Below, piece after piece: positions 25,877 to 35,604 of a stretch of DNA of 64,000 nt; position 1 is the first letter of the stretch; each line of letters starts with the position of its first letter. The stretch is from CALAED01 sp036378315. Lineage in GTDB: Bacteria > Actinomycetota > Actinomycetes > Streptosporangiales > Streptosporangiaceae. The notes under the pieces are model-generated. The model had not been told where the DNA came from. It was given only the letters and a program-made list of their open reading frames with translations, and searched no databases. A program made the position numbers and the translations under genes. The stretch spans positions 27,037-91,036 of the forward strand of contig DASUWU010000165.1 in NCBI GenBank assembly GCA_036378315.1, read 5' to 3'.

Positions 25877-26950
25877 ATGGAACTCACGACCTTCTGGTTC
25901 ATCCTGATCGCGGTGCTGTGGATCGGCTACTTCGTGCTGGAGGGCTTCGACTTCGGCGTCGGGGTGCTGCTGCCGGTCCTGGGCCGCGACGACATCGACC
26001 GGCGGGTGTTGATCAACTCGATCGGGCCGGTGTGGGACGGCAACGAGGTGTGGCTGCTTGTCGCCGGCGGGGCGACGTTCGCCGCCTTCCCCGAGTGGTA
26101 CGCCTCGCTGTTCAGCGGCTTCTATCTGCCGCTGCTCATCATCCTGGTCGCGCTGATCGGACGCGGGGTGGCCTTCGAGTACCGCGGCAAGATCGACTCG
26201 GCTCGGTGGCGGCGCGACTGGGACCGGGTGATCTTCGTGGGTTCGCTGGTGCCGGCCGTGCTGTGGGGCGTGGCGTTCGCGAACATCGTCCACGGCGTGC
26301 CGCTCGACGCCGCCCACCACTTCACGGGCAACCTGTTCACGCTGCTGAACCCGTACGGCCTGCTCGGCGGCCTCGCCACGCTCGGCCTGTTCACGCTGCA
26401 CGGCGCGGTGTTCGTCGCGCTCAAGACCGACGGCGAGATCCGCCGCCGCGCCCGGCGCCTGCTGGCCCTCGGCTACCTCCCTGTCGTCGCGGTCGCCGCC
26501 GTGTTCCTGCTGGCCAGCCAGCTCGACACGGGCAAGCCAGCGACGTGGGTGACGGCCGGAGCGGCGGCGGTGGCCCTGCTCGCCGGGATCACCGCGGGAA
26601 TCCGCGGCCGGGAGGGCTGGGCGTTCACCGGGACGGCGGCCGCGATCGCGCTCGCCGTGGTCACCCTGTTCGGGAACCTCTGGCCGCACGTGCTGCCGTC
26701 CACGACCGCCGCCGCCTACGGCCTCACCGTCCACAACGCCTCGTCCACGCACTACACGCTGACCGTCATGACATGGGTCGCGGTCTTGTTCACTCCGGTC
26801 GTGCTGGCCTACCAGGCCTGGACGTACTGGGTGTTCCGCCGGCGGCTGACCCGCGAGATCATCGCGCCCGCGGCGCCGGCCGCCGGGCCGGCAGGTCCCG
26901 TCGGCCCCGTCGCCGGGCCCGGCCAGCCGGTCGGCGGGCCCCGCACGTGA
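25877..26950 (+). CDS. cydB: Cytochrome bd oxidase subunit II
   Basis: The 357-residue polytopic protein starts ELTTFWFILIAVLWIGYFVLEGFDFGVGVLLP, the CydB signature. It also has GPVWDGNEVWLLVAGGATFAAFP and SGFYLPLLIILVALIGRGVAFEYR, with eight or so TM helices. It is the structural partner of CydA. The C-terminal 30 residues are a Pro/Gly/Ala repeat (PAGPVGPVAGPGQP). It lies 34 bp after cydA, and its stop overlaps the cydD GTG. Confidence 0.96.
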   Translation: MELTTFWFILIAVLWIGYFVLEGFDFGVGVLLPVLGRDDIDRRVLINSIGPVWDGNEVWLLVAGGATFAAFPEWYASLFSGFYLPLLIILVALIGRGVAFEYRGKIDSARWRRDWDRVIFVGSLVPAVLWGVAFANIVHGVPLDAAHHFTGNLFTLLNPYGLLGGLATLGLFTLHGAVFVALKTDGEIRRRARRLLALGYLPVVAVAAVFLLASQLDTGKPATWVTAGAAAVALLAGITAGIRGREGWAFTGTAAAIALAVVTLFGNLWPHVLPSTTAAAYGLTVHNASSTHYTLTVMTWVAVLFTPVVLAYQAWTYWVFRRRLTREIIAPAAPAAGPAGPVGPVAGPGQPVGGPRT

Positions 26951-28719
26951 AACCGCTCGACCCGCGCCTGCTGCGCCAGGCCCGCGCCGCGCGCACCTAC
27001 CTGGCGGCCACCGTGGCCGCGGGGACGGCGGTGACGGGGCTCGTCCTGGCGCAGGCGGCCCTGCTCGCGCACGCCATCGCCGGCGCGTTCGGCGGTCTCG
27101 GCCCCGCCGCGCTGGCGACCACGCTGGCGTTGCTGCCGCTCGTGGTGGCGGCGCGGGCGCTGGTGGCCTACGCCGGGGAGGCGAGCGCGCTGCGCGCGGC
27201 GGCGGCGGTCAAGTCGCAGCTGCGCCGCCGGCTCGTCGCGCACGTGCTCGACCTGGCGCCAGGGGAGGGGAATCTCGCCCCAGGCGACGTGGGCGGTTCC
27301 GGCGACGTGGGCGGTTCCGGCGGCGCGGGCGGTTCCGGCGGCCCGGCGGGCCCAGGGGGAACGCGGACCGGGGAGGTGGCCACGCTGGCGACGCGCGGGC
27401 TCGACGCGCTCGACGGCTACTTCGCCCGCTACCTGCCGCAGCTGGTGCTCGCCTGTCTCACGCCGCTGGCCGTGCTCGCCGTGGTCGGCGGCGCCGACTT
27501 GCTCTCCGCGCTCGTCATCGCGGTCACGCTGCCGCTCATCCCGGTGTTCATGATCCTCGTCGGGCTGCACACGCGGGCCAGGACGGAGCGGCAGTGGCAC
27601 CTGCTGGAACGGCTCGGCGGCCATTTCCTCGACGTCGTCGAGGGGCTGCCGACGCTCAAGGTCTTCGGCCGCGCGAAGGCCCAGGCGAAGGTCATCAAGG
27701 AGGTCACAGACGCGCACCGGCGGGCGACCATGGCGACGCTGCGGGTGGCGTTCCTGTCCGCGCTCGTGCTCGAGCTGCTCGCCACCCTGGCGGTGGCGCT
27801 CGTCGCCGTCGAGATCGGGCTGCGGCTGCTGCGCGGCGGCGTGCCGTACGAGACGGCGCTGCTGGTGCTGCTGCTCGCGCCGGAGGCGTACCTGCCGCTG
27901 CGCGCCGTCGGCGCCCAGTTCCACGCCAGCATGGAGGGCGTCACCGCGGCCGGGCGGGTCCTCGACATCCTCGACGTCCCCGCGCCCGGCGCCACGACGT
28001 CCCTGGACAGTGACGTGGATGTGGACGTGAACCACCGTACGGTCGCGCTGGCCGGCGTGACGGTGCGCTACCCGGGCCGCGACCGGCCCGCGCTCGAGCG
28101 CGCCTCGCTGGCGATCGAGCCGGGGGAGCGGATCGTGGTCGTCGGCCCGAGCGGCGCGGGCAAGAGCACGCTGCTGAACGTGCTGCTGCGCTTCACGGAA
28201 CCGGCCGCGGGCACGACGAGTTTCGCGGACGTGCCCGTCGCCGAGTGGCGGCGCCGGATCGCGTGGGTGCCGCAGCATCCGTACCTGTTCGCCGGCTCGG
28301 TCGCCGACAACATCAGGTTGGCCGATCCGGAGGCCGGCGAGGGCGCCGTACGCCGCGCCGCCGAGCTGGCCGGCGCGGCCGGGTTCATCGCCGCGCTGCC
28401 GGCCGGCTACGACACGCCGGTGGGGGAGCGGGGCGCCCGGCTGTCCGCCGGACAGCGGCAGCGGATCGCGCTGGCCAGGGCGTTCCTGCGGGACGCGCCG
28501 CTGCTGTTGCTGGACGAGCCGACCGCGCATCTGGACGCCGCAGCGGCCGCCGGCGTCCGCGACACCGTCGAGCGGCTGATGGCCGGCCGCTCCGTCGTGC
28601 TCGTGACCCACGACGCATCCTGGACGCGGCGGGCCGACCGGGTCGTGCGGATCAGCGCCGGCCGGCTGTCCGAAGTCGCCGGCGTCGCCGGCGAGGGACT
28701 GGTGGCGGTGGCGCCATGA
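26947..28719 (+). CDS. cydD: Thiol reductant ABC exporter subunit CydD
   Basis: The 590-residue half-transporter has an N-terminal six-helix membrane domain and a C-terminal ATPase. The ATPase carries Walker A VVVGPSGAGKSTLLNVLL, Q-loop WVPQHPYLFAG, signature LSAGQRQRIALARAF, Walker B LLLLDEPTAHLD and an H-loop THD. CydDC exports cysteine/glutathione or handles heme, and is needed to assemble cytochrome bd. A Gly/Ser insert coded by three 18-bp repeats (27283-27336) lies in the loop near residue 115, extending the usual protein. Start GTG 26947 overlaps cydB by 4 nt. Confidence 0.94.
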   Translation: MKPLDPRLLRQARAARTYLAATVAAGTAVTGLVLAQAALLAHAIAGAFGGLGPAALATTLALLPLVVAARALVAYAGEASALRAAAAVKSQLRRRLVAHVLDLAPGEGNLAPGDVGGSGDVGGSGGAGGSGGPAGPGGTRTGEVATLATRGLDALDGYFARYLPQLVLACLTPLAVLAVVGGADLLSALVIAVTLPLIPVFMILVGLHTRARTERQWHLLERLGGHFLDVVEGLPTLKVFGRAKAQAKVIKEVTDAHRRATMATLRVAFLSALVLELLATLAVALVAVEIGLRLLRGGVPYETALLVLLLAPEAYLPLRAVGAQFHASMEGVTAAGRVLDILDVPAPGATTSLDSDVDVDVNHRTVALAGVTVRYPGRDRPALERASLAIEPGERIVVVGPSGAGKSTLLNVLLRFTEPAAGTTSFADVPVAEWRRRIAWVPQHPYLFAGSVADNIRLADPEAGEGAVRRAAELAGAAGFIAALPAGYDTPVGERGARLSAGQRQRIALARAFLRDAPLLLLDEPTAHLDAAAAAGVRDTVERLMAGRSVVLVTHDASWTRRADRVVRISAGRLSEVAGVAGEGLVAVAP

Positions 28720-30506
28720 CGCTCGCCGCCGTACGCCGCCGCCGGCGCGACCCGCTGTGGCGGCTCCTGCTGTTCGCCCGCCCCCTGCGCGGGCGGCTGG
28801 TGGCGGCCGTGCTCGCCGGCGCCGCCACGACGGCGGCGGGGACCGGGCTGCTCGCCGTCTCCGGCTATCTCATCGCCCGCGCCGCCGAGCATCCCAACGT
28901 GACGGCGCTGGCGATCGCGGTCGTCGCGGTCCGCGCCCTCGGCATCGGCCGCGGGGCCTTCCGCTACGCCGAGCGGCTCGCGGCGCACGACGTGGCGTTC
29001 CGCGTGCTCGCCGACGTCCGGGTCCGGATCTACCGGCGGCTGGCCGGGCTGGCGCCGGCCGGCCTGCGGTCGTTCCGGTCAGGCGACCTGCTGAACCGGC
29101 TGGTCTCCGACGTCGACGCCACCCAGGACCTGTTCGTCCGCGGCATCGTCCCGCCGCTGGTGGCCGCGCTGGCCGGCGGCGGCACCGTCGCGCTCTGTGC
29201 GTTCCTGCTCGCCCCCGCCGCCGGCGCGCTCGCCGCCGGCCTGCTCGCGGCCGGCGTCGTCGTGCCGTGGCTGTCCGCCCGGCTGACCAGGCGCGCCGGC
29301 CGCCGTACCGCGAAGGCGCGCGGCGCGCTCGCCACCCACGTCGTCGACACACTGTCCGGCGCCGCCGAGCTGCACGCGTTCGGCGCGGAGGACATCGCCC
29401 TGGCTCGGCTGTACGAGGCGGACGCCGAGCTCACCGCCCAGGCCAGGAGGAACGCGGCCGTGCAGGCGCTCGGCGCCGGTCTCGGCTCCCTCACGGCCGG
29501 TGTCACCGTGTGGGGCGTGCTGCTGCTCGGCGTGTGGTCCGTCGCCGGCGGCGGCCTGGGCCGCGTGCCGCTCGCCGCCATGGTGCTGGCGGCGCTGGCC
29601 GCGTTCGAAGCGGTCGGCCAGCTCCCGGCCGCCGCCACGCAGCTGGCCGAGACCAGGGCCGCCGCCGGCCGGGTCACCGCAGTGCTCGACGCCGCCGACC
29701 CGGTGCGCGAGCCCGCCCGCCCGTTGCCGCCGCCCGAGCCGCCGGTCTCCGTGCGGCTGCGCGGCGCGCGAGCCCGCTACTCGCCGTCGGACCCGTGGGC
29801 GCTCGACGGGGTCGACCTCGATCTCGCGCCGGGCCGCAGGGTGGCGCTCGTCGGCACGAGCGGCGCGGGCAAGAGCACCGTCGCCGCCGTGCTGCTGCGC
29901 TTCCTCGACCTCGACGCCGGCACCGCGACCCTGAACGGCGCCGACCTGTCCGCCTACGCCGCCGACGACGTACGGCGGGTGATCGGCGGCTGCCCGCAGG
30001 ACCCGCACGTGTTCGACACGACGATCAGGGAGAACCTGCGGCTGGCCCGCCCGGCGGCCGGTGACGACTCGTTGCGCGCGGCGGCCGCTGGAGCCCGGCT
30101 GCTGCCGTGGATCGAGTCGCTGCCGCTCGGCTGGGACACGCCGGTCGGCGCGCACGGCGCCGCCCTGTCGGGCGGCGAACGCCAGCGGCTCGCGCTGGCC
30201 CGCGCCCTGCTCGCCGACCCGGCCTTGCTCATCCTCGACGAGCCGACCGCCCATCTCGACCCGGAGACCAGGGACGCCCTGCTGGCCGACCTGCTCGCCG
30301 CCACCCAGGGCCGCGCCGTCCTGCTCATCACCCACGACCTCACCGGCCTCGACGCCGTCGACGAGATCGCCGTCATGGACCGCGGCCGCATCGTCGAACG
30401 CGGCACGCACGCGGACCTGCTCCGCGCCGGCGGCCCCTACGCCGCCCTCCAACGCCGTCAGGCGGGGCGCCTCCCGGTGAACGGCCGGCGCAACGTCCAC
30501 GTTTGA
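28716..30506 (+). CDS. cydC: Thiol reductant ABC exporter subunit CydC
   Basis: The 596-residue partner of CydD has a membrane domain opening LLLFARPLRGRLVAAVLAGAATTAAGTGLLAVSGYLIARAAE. Its ATPase has Walker A ALVGTSGAGKSTVAAVLL, signature LSGGERQRLALARAL, Walker B LLILDEPTAHLD and switch His in LITHDL. Its ATG overlaps the cydD stop by 4 nt. It ends the cyd operon, convergent with the VOC gene only 24 bp away, with no clear hairpin in that gap. Confidence 0.94.
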   Translation: MTLAAVRRRRRDPLWRLLLFARPLRGRLVAAVLAGAATTAAGTGLLAVSGYLIARAAEHPNVTALAIAVVAVRALGIGRGAFRYAERLAAHDVAFRVLADVRVRIYRRLAGLAPAGLRSFRSGDLLNRLVSDVDATQDLFVRGIVPPLVAALAGGGTVALCAFLLAPAAGALAAGLLAAGVVVPWLSARLTRRAGRRTAKARGALATHVVDTLSGAAELHAFGAEDIALARLYEADAELTAQARRNAAVQALGAGLGSLTAGVTVWGVLLLGVWSVAGGGLGRVPLAAMVLAALAAFEAVGQLPAAATQLAETRAAAGRVTAVLDAADPVREPARPLPPPEPPVSVRLRGARARYSPSDPWALDGVDLDLAPGRRVALVGTSGAGKSTVAAVLLRFLDLDAGTATLNGADLSAYAADDVRRVIGGCPQDPHVFDTTIRENLRLARPAAGDDSLRAAAAGARLLPWIESLPLGWDTPVGAHGAALSGGERQRLALARALLADPALLILDEPTAHLDPETRDALLADLLAATQGRAVLLITHDLTGLDAVDEIAVMDRGRIVERGTHADLLRAGGPYAALQRRQAGRLPVNGRRNVHV

Positions 30507-30530
30507 CGGGGCAATCCGGCCAGCAGCGAG

Positions 30531-30926
30531 CTACTCGCAAGGCTCAAATCGTTCACGGACAAGGCAGAAGGGGTGCCCCGCGGGGTCCGCGTAGACACGC
30601 CAGCCGCGCTTCTCGTCACCGGCGTCGAGCGGCGTGGCCCCCAGCGCGAGCACCTGTGCCTGGGCCTGGTCGAGGTCCGCGACGCCCAGGTCGAGGTGGA
30701 ACTGCTGCGGACGGGAGGGGTCGGGCCACCGGGGCGGCCGATGGTCGGCCGCGCGCTGGAACGCGAGCACCTGCCCGGTGGCGGTGTGGAGCGTCGCCCA
30801 GTCATCGTCGAGCGACCATCGTGGGTCGGGCTGGTTCACCGCACCGCCCAGAAGCGCCTGGTAGAAGCGGGCGAGCCGGAGGACGTCGGCACAGTCCAGC
30901 ACCACACACTGCAGCTTGGCGATCAT
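30531..30926 (-). CDS. VOC-superfamily (glyoxalase-like) protein
   Basis: A 131-residue protein with two beta-alpha-beta-beta-beta repeats: CVVLDCADVLRLARFYQALLGG in the first and QFHLDLGVADLDQAQAQVLALGATPLD in the second, closing with WRVYADPAGHPFCLVRE. The motif DPAGHPFCL is common to VOC proteins annotated as glyoxalase or bleomycin-resistance-like. Metal-binding positions cannot be assigned with confidence, and the substrate is unknown. No regulatory site was seen nearby. Confidence 0.8.
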   Translation of the reverse strand: MIAKLQCVVLDCADVLRLARFYQALLGGAVNQPDPRWSLDDDWATLHTATGQVLAFQRAADHRPPRWPDPSRPQQFHLDLGVADLDQAQAQVLALGATPLDAGDEKRGWRVYADPAGHPFCLVRERFEPCE

Positions 30927-30962
30927 AGGGCGAACGTTAGACCAGCACTACGACACATGGCC

Positions 30963-32162
30963 CTACCGCGGCCGGGCGGCGACGGCGGCGGACACTCCGG
31001 ACGAGACGCCGCGGGAGGCGACGAGACGGGTGATGCGGTTGGTCGTGGGGTCGACCTGGGAGATGCCGTTGGCCAGGTTGGTGTCGATCATCCAGATGGT
31101 GCGCCGGCCGGCGATGACGGCGAACGCGGGATCGTCGGCGTCGGCGGCCGGGAACGGGATCCTGGCGAGCGTGCGGCCGGTGCGCGGGTCGATCCGGACC
31201 AGTTCGGAGGCGACCTCGTCGCAGACCCACAGCGAGCCGAGGGCGGCCGCCGCCGGGAGGTCCTGCGACACGTCCGAGATCTTCACCGAGCGGGCCTGCA
31301 GGCGGCCGGTGTCGGTGACGTTCACGAGGTCGGCGCAGTTGCCGACGGCCCAGGTCTCGGTGCCGGTGTCGACCATGCCCAGGGCGAGTTGCCCGCCGTG
31401 GAGATAGGCCGAGTACCGTACGGCGGCGGTATCCGGGTCGAGTGTCCATACGGTGGACTGGTTGGCGCCGGTCGCGTACAGCCCGTGCGAGGTTCCCAGC
31501 AGGTCCTGGACCACATTGGTCGGGACCTGGTGGCGACTCACCGCCCGGCCGGCCGGATCGATCCGCACCAGTCGCCGGCCGTCGGTCGCCCAGATCCACC
31601 GCCGGGTGGCCGTGAGGGCGCCGGGCGCGAAGCCGGCCGGCAGCGCGATCCTGGTCAGCGCGCCGGACGCGCCGATCCGCCACAGCAGTCCCGGCTGGCC
31701 TATCCACAGCGCGCCGTGCGCGACGTGCAGCGTGTTCCTGGCGAGCGGCCTGGCCGGCGGCACCGCGGCCCGCCGCACCACCCGAGCCGCCACGGGGTCG
31801 ACGACGGCGATAGCGCCGGTCTCGTACCGATAGGCCCACACGAGCCCGGCGCCGGCCAGCACCGCATCGCCGAGCCGGCTCGGCCCGCCGACGCGAATTC
31901 GCGCGGAAACGCGCCCGGTACGCCCGTCGAACGCCCGCACCACGCCGGAGCCGTCGGCCACCCACAACGCCTCGTTCACCGGCTTCTGCCGGCGCGGGCT
32001 CACCTGCGTCGGTACGGGACGTTCTGGTCCTGCCTCGGCCGGGCACTCCGACCTCCCCGAACGCAGGGGCGAACAAGCCGCCAGCGCGCCCGCCGCGATC
32101 GCCACCATGACACACACGGCAATCGGCGACATACGCCCACGAGCCACAGAGAGCACCCGCAT
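30963..32162 (-). CDS. Putative lipoprotein with beta-propeller-like repeats
   Basis: The 399-residue protein begins with a signal sequence (IAVCVMVAIAAGALAACSP) ending in a lipobox LAAC, so it is predicted to be lipidated and exposed outside the membrane. The body is built of repeats of about 45 residues resembling WVADGSGVVRAFDGRTGRVSARI, LWAYRYETGAIAVVDPVAARVV, WIWATDGRRLVRIDPAGRAV and LWVCDEVASELVRIDPRTGRTLARI. These resemble YVTN/NHL/PQQ-type propeller blades. Such proteins usually bind proteins or sugars or act as scaffolds; no active site is apparent. ATG 32162 is the first codon. The AT-richer gap upstream precedes a gene remnant. Confidence 0.7.
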   Translation of the reverse strand: MRVLSVARGRMSPIAVCVMVAIAAGALAACSPLRSGRSECPAEAGPERPVPTQVSPRRQKPVNEALWVADGSGVVRAFDGRTGRVSARIRVGGPSRLGDAVLAGAGLVWAYRYETGAIAVVDPVAARVVRRAAVPPARPLARNTLHVAHGALWIGQPGLLWRIGASGALTRIALPAGFAPGALTATRRWIWATDGRRLVRIDPAGRAVSRHQVPTNVVQDLLGTSHGLYATGANQSTVWTLDPDTAAVRYSAYLHGGQLALGMVDTGTETWAVGNCADLVNVTDTGRLQARSVKISDVSQDLPAAAALGSLWVCDEVASELVRIDPRTGRTLARIPFPAADADDPAFAVIAGRRTIWMIDTNLANGISQVDPTTNRITRLVASRGVSSGVSAAVAARPR

Positions 32163-32321
32163 ATCATGACAGGAACGCCCATTCGGGGACGCTCAAAGCG
32201 GTTAAATCCATAAATATATGAACGGATGACCAGTCGCAGCGTTTACATATAGACACGCCAGAAAAGTGCCAAGAATAAACCAACTTTCGAACCTCAAAAT
32301 GGCGGCTCCCGAACGGAAAAT

Positions 32322-32879
32322 TGGAGTAGCCTCCCGTGGGTCGTCTGCCCCACCAACGCGATCGGTGACGCGTTCCGTGACCGTATTCTCACGAATCTGG
32401 ACGGCTATTCCTTCCAGGCCACCGTCCTGAGTCCCAAGGAGATTCCCGTCCTCACGGACCCGAACGAGATCACAACTAGCCCGGGCCTGGCCGCCCTGAA
32501 GATGATGGCCCACGGACACATCACCGAGGTGACCGAGATCTTCGTCAAGGGTCTCGAGAGCCTGCCCCCTGACTACGCTATGAAGTATTATGGCCACGTT
32601 CAGCGCATGACTGCTGACCGGGGCCGCGAGAAGCTGGAGGAGCTAGTGAAGAAGACCACGGTCTACAGCGACCTCGTTCGCGAACACCAAGCCATCGGTG
32701 AGGCCCGGGGCGAGGCTCGCGGTGAGGCCAAGGCGCTCCTGTTGACGCTGTCGGCCAGGGGCATCGAAGTCCCCGAGGATGCGCGCACCCGGATTACCGG
32801 GTGCGAGGATCTCGGTCAGCTCGAGACGTGGGTGCGCCGTGCTGCGACGGCCGAGTCTGCTGAGGATCTCTTCCTGTGA
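32322..32879 (+). pseudogene. 3' remnant of an Rpn-like/PD-(D/E)XK nuclease-family gene
   Basis: An open frame without a plausible start codon runs from about 32322 to TGA 32879. It begins LPWVVCPTNAIGDAFRD and passes through PKEIPVLTDPNEITTSPGLAALKMMAHG to GEARGEARGEAKALLLTLSARGIEVPEDARTRI and LETWVRRAATAESAEDLF. This is the C-terminal half of a protein family common in actinomycetes and related to Rpn/PD-(D/E)XK transposase-like nucleases. The N-terminal half with the nuclease core is missing. An ATG at 32502 could express a 125-residue fragment, but no good ribosome binding site is seen. The upstream 150 bp are AT-richer than the window. Confidence 0.65.
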
Positions 32880-32922
32880 GTCGACGGCGAAGAAGTTCCT
32901 CCATGGATGAGGGGCTTGCGCC

Positions 32923-35580
32923 TCACCGGTGGTCGCCCGAGCGGGGGCGGACGAGCTTGGCGACCTCGACGATGGCGTAGCCGGCGACGGCGACGGCGAG
33001 GATGAGCAGCCAGGAGCCGATGCCGAGCGGGGCGGAGTCGAAGACGTCGTTCATCGCCGGGACGTAGGTGTAGACCAGTTGGATCGCGACGAGGCCGAGG
33101 ACACCGGCGGCGATCCAGGGATTGCGGCGCACGCCCGACCAGAGCATGGGCCGGTCGAGCGACAGGCAGTTGAAGACGTAGGCCATCAGCGTGACGGCGA
33201 AGACGTTGACCACGACCGTGCGGGCCACCGCGAGCGACGATCCCTGCGCCAGCTCCCAGTGGAAGAGGCCGAAAGCCCCGGCGAGCAGCACCGCCGAGAC
33301 CAGCAGTATGCGGGCGGTGAGGGCGCGGGTGAGCAGCGGCGTCGCCGGGTCACGGGGCGGGCGGCGCATGATGTCGGGCGCGCTCGGCTCCACGGTGAAC
33401 GGCAGGCCGAGCACCAGCACGGCGGTCATGTTGAGCCACAGCACCTGCACGGGCAGGATCGGCAGCTCGGTCCCGGCCACGATCGCCGCGACCAGGACGA
33501 GCCCAAGGCCGACGTTCGCTGGCAGCGCCCACACGATGAACTTGACGAGGTTGTCGAAGACGCTCCTGCCCTCCTCGACGGCGGCCTCGATAGAGGCGAA
33601 ATCGTCGTCGGTGAGCACCATGTCGGCGGACTCCTTGGCGACCTCGGTGCCGTCCCTGCCCATCGCCACCCCGATGTCCGCCTGCTTGAGCGCGGGCGCG
33701 TCGTTGACCCCGTCGCCGGTCATGGCGATGACGTGCGAGCGGCGCTGCAACGCCCGGACGAGCCGCAGCTTCTGTTCGGGGGAGACGCGGGCGAAGACGG
33801 CCGTACGGTCGGCCGCGTCCGGCAGCTCCTCGTCGGCGCAGGCGGCGAGTTCGACGCCCGTCATGACCGGGCCGTCCAGGCCGAGCCTGGCTCCGATGGC
33901 GCGGGCCGTCGCCGCGTGGTCGCCGGTGATCATCTTGACCTTGATGCCCGCTGTCTGGCAGGCGCGCACCGCGTCGGCGGCCGACCGCCGGGGAGGGTCG
34001 TGCATCGCCTGCAGGCCGAGGAAGGTCAGCCGGGGAAGCCCGGCCAGCTCGGTCGCCTCGGCGCCGACCTCGGCCCAGGCGAAGGCGAGGACGCGCAGCG
34101 CCCGGTCGCCGAGCTCGCGCGCCGCCGCCAGCACGCGGTCGGCGCCCGGCGCGTCGAGCGGCTCGATCCGCCCGGCGGCGTCCAGCAGCGTGTCGCACAT
34201 GGCGAGCACCCGCTCGACCGACCCTTTGACATAGACGGTGCCGCCCTCGTGCAGGGTCGCCATGTACTGGCGTTCGGCGGCGAACGGCACCGTGTCGACC
34301 CGGGCGGGCGCCGCCGGCACGCCGGCCTTGGCCGCGCTCGTCACCAGCGCGGCCTCGGTCGGGTCGCCGACGGCGACCCACCGCTCGCCGGCGGGTTCGA
34401 CGCGCGCGTCGCCGCAGGCGCGCCCGGCCACGAGGCACTCGGTCAGCGCGACGTTGCCGTCCTCGGCCGGAAGGATCTCCCCGTCCGGGGCGTATCCGGT
34501 GCCGGTGACCTCGTACGTACGGCCGCCGGCCACCACGACGGTCACCGTCATCTGGTTCTCGGTCAGCGTGCCGGTCTTGTCGGTGCAGATGACGGTCGTG
34601 CTGCCGAGGGTCTCCACGGCGGGCAGCCGCCGTACGATCGCGTTCCGCCGCACCATGCGGGCCACCCCGAAGGCCAGGGTGATCGTCACGACCGCCGGCA
34701 GCCCTTCGGGGATCGCGCCCACCGCGAGCGCCACGGCGGCGGTGAGCATCTCGGCCGCGCCCTGCCCTCTCGCGAGCCCGATGGCGAAGGTGACGACGGC
34801 GAGCGCCAGGATCGCCACGGTGACGACCCGGCTGAAGTAGGCGATCTTCTGGGTGAGCGGGGTACGCACCGCGGTCGCCTCGTCCACCAGGCGCTGGATG
34901 AGGCCGAGCTCGGTGGCCGCGCCGGTCGCCACCACGATCCCGGTGCCGGCCCCGTACGTCGCGAGCGTCCCCGAGTAGGCCATGTCCAGGCGGTCGGCGA
35001 GCGCGGCGCCCGGCAGCTCGCGCGGATCCTTGACCACAGGCGCCGACTCGCCGGTCAGCGCGGACTCGTCGATCGCCAGCTCCCGCGTCGTGATCAGCCG
35101 CAGATCGGCGGGCACCTTGTCCCCGGCGGCGAGGACGACCAGGTCTCCGGGCACCAGCTCGGCGGACGGCACCCGCGCCCGCCGCCCGGCCCTGACGACG
35201 GTGCTGGCCGTCTGCGTCATCGCGGCGAGCGCCAACAGGGCCCGTTCGGCCCGCGACTCCTGCGCGAACCCGACGACGGCGTTGACCGCGACGACGCCGA
35301 GGATCACCAGGGCGTCCACCCGCTCGCCGAGCAGGGCGGTGACCGCCGCGGAGGCGAGCAGCACGTAGATGAGTGGGTTGTGGAACTGCAGCGCGAACCG
35401 CCGCAGCGGCCCGCCGCGGCGCCGGGTGGGCAGCGCGTTCGGTCCGTAGCGCGCCTGCCGGACCGCGACCTCGGCGGGGTCGAGCCCCCGGTCGGCGTCG
35501 CCGCCCAGCTCCCGTACGACCTCGGCGGCGGTGCGCTCGTGCGGTCGGCAGGCAGCGCCGGGGGTCATGGTCGAGGTCAC
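32923..35580 (-). CDS. ctpF: P-type cation ATPase, CtpF/SERCA-like
   Basis: The 885-residue protein has an N-terminal cation-ATPase domain (AAEVVRELGGDADRGLDPAEV), an actuator domain with IDESALTGESAPVVKD, the phosphorylation site VICTDKTGTLTENQM, the VPFAAERQYMAT nucleotide region, MITGDHAATARAIG, and the hinge VIAMTGDGVNDAPALKQADIGVAMG. TM4 has VGAIPEGLPAVV (the PEGL motif of Ca2+/Mn2+-type pumps). M. tuberculosis CtpF is a DosR-regulon pump of this type. The start is GTG 35580 (ATG 35568 is an alternative). It follows the SHOCT gene by 24 bp on the same strand, so the box at 35984 probably controls both. Ion specificity is inferred only. Confidence 0.88.
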   Translation of the reverse strand: MTSTMTPGAACRPHERTAAEVVRELGGDADRGLDPAEVAVRQARYGPNALPTRRRGGPLRRFALQFHNPLIYVLLASAAVTALLGERVDALVILGVVAVNAVVGFAQESRAERALLALAAMTQTASTVVRAGRRARVPSAELVPGDLVVLAAGDKVPADLRLITTRELAIDESALTGESAPVVKDPRELPGAALADRLDMAYSGTLATYGAGTGIVVATGAATELGLIQRLVDEATAVRTPLTQKIAYFSRVVTVAILALAVVTFAIGLARGQGAAEMLTAAVALAVGAIPEGLPAVVTITLAFGVARMVRRNAIVRRLPAVETLGSTTVICTDKTGTLTENQMTVTVVVAGGRTYEVTGTGYAPDGEILPAEDGNVALTECLVAGRACGDARVEPAGERWVAVGDPTEAALVTSAAKAGVPAAPARVDTVPFAAERQYMATLHEGGTVYVKGSVERVLAMCDTLLDAAGRIEPLDAPGADRVLAAARELGDRALRVLAFAWAEVGAEATELAGLPRLTFLGLQAMHDPPRRSAADAVRACQTAGIKVKMITGDHAATARAIGARLGLDGPVMTGVELAACADEELPDAADRTAVFARVSPEQKLRLVRALQRRSHVIAMTGDGVNDAPALKQADIGVAMGRDGTEVAKESADMVLTDDDFASIEAAVEEGRSVFDNLVKFIVWALPANVGLGLVLVAAIVAGTELPILPVQVLWLNMTAVLVLGLPFTVEPSAPDIMRRPPRDPATPLLTRALTARILLVSAVLLAGAFGLFHWELAQGSSLAVARTVVVNVFAVTLMAYVFNCLSLDRPMLWSGVRRNPWIAAGVLGLVAIQLVYTYVPAMNDVFDSAPLGIGSWLLILAVAVAGYAIVEVAKLVRPRSGDHR

Positions 35581-35604
35581 GCTACACCCGTCGGGGGCCG
35601 GAGC

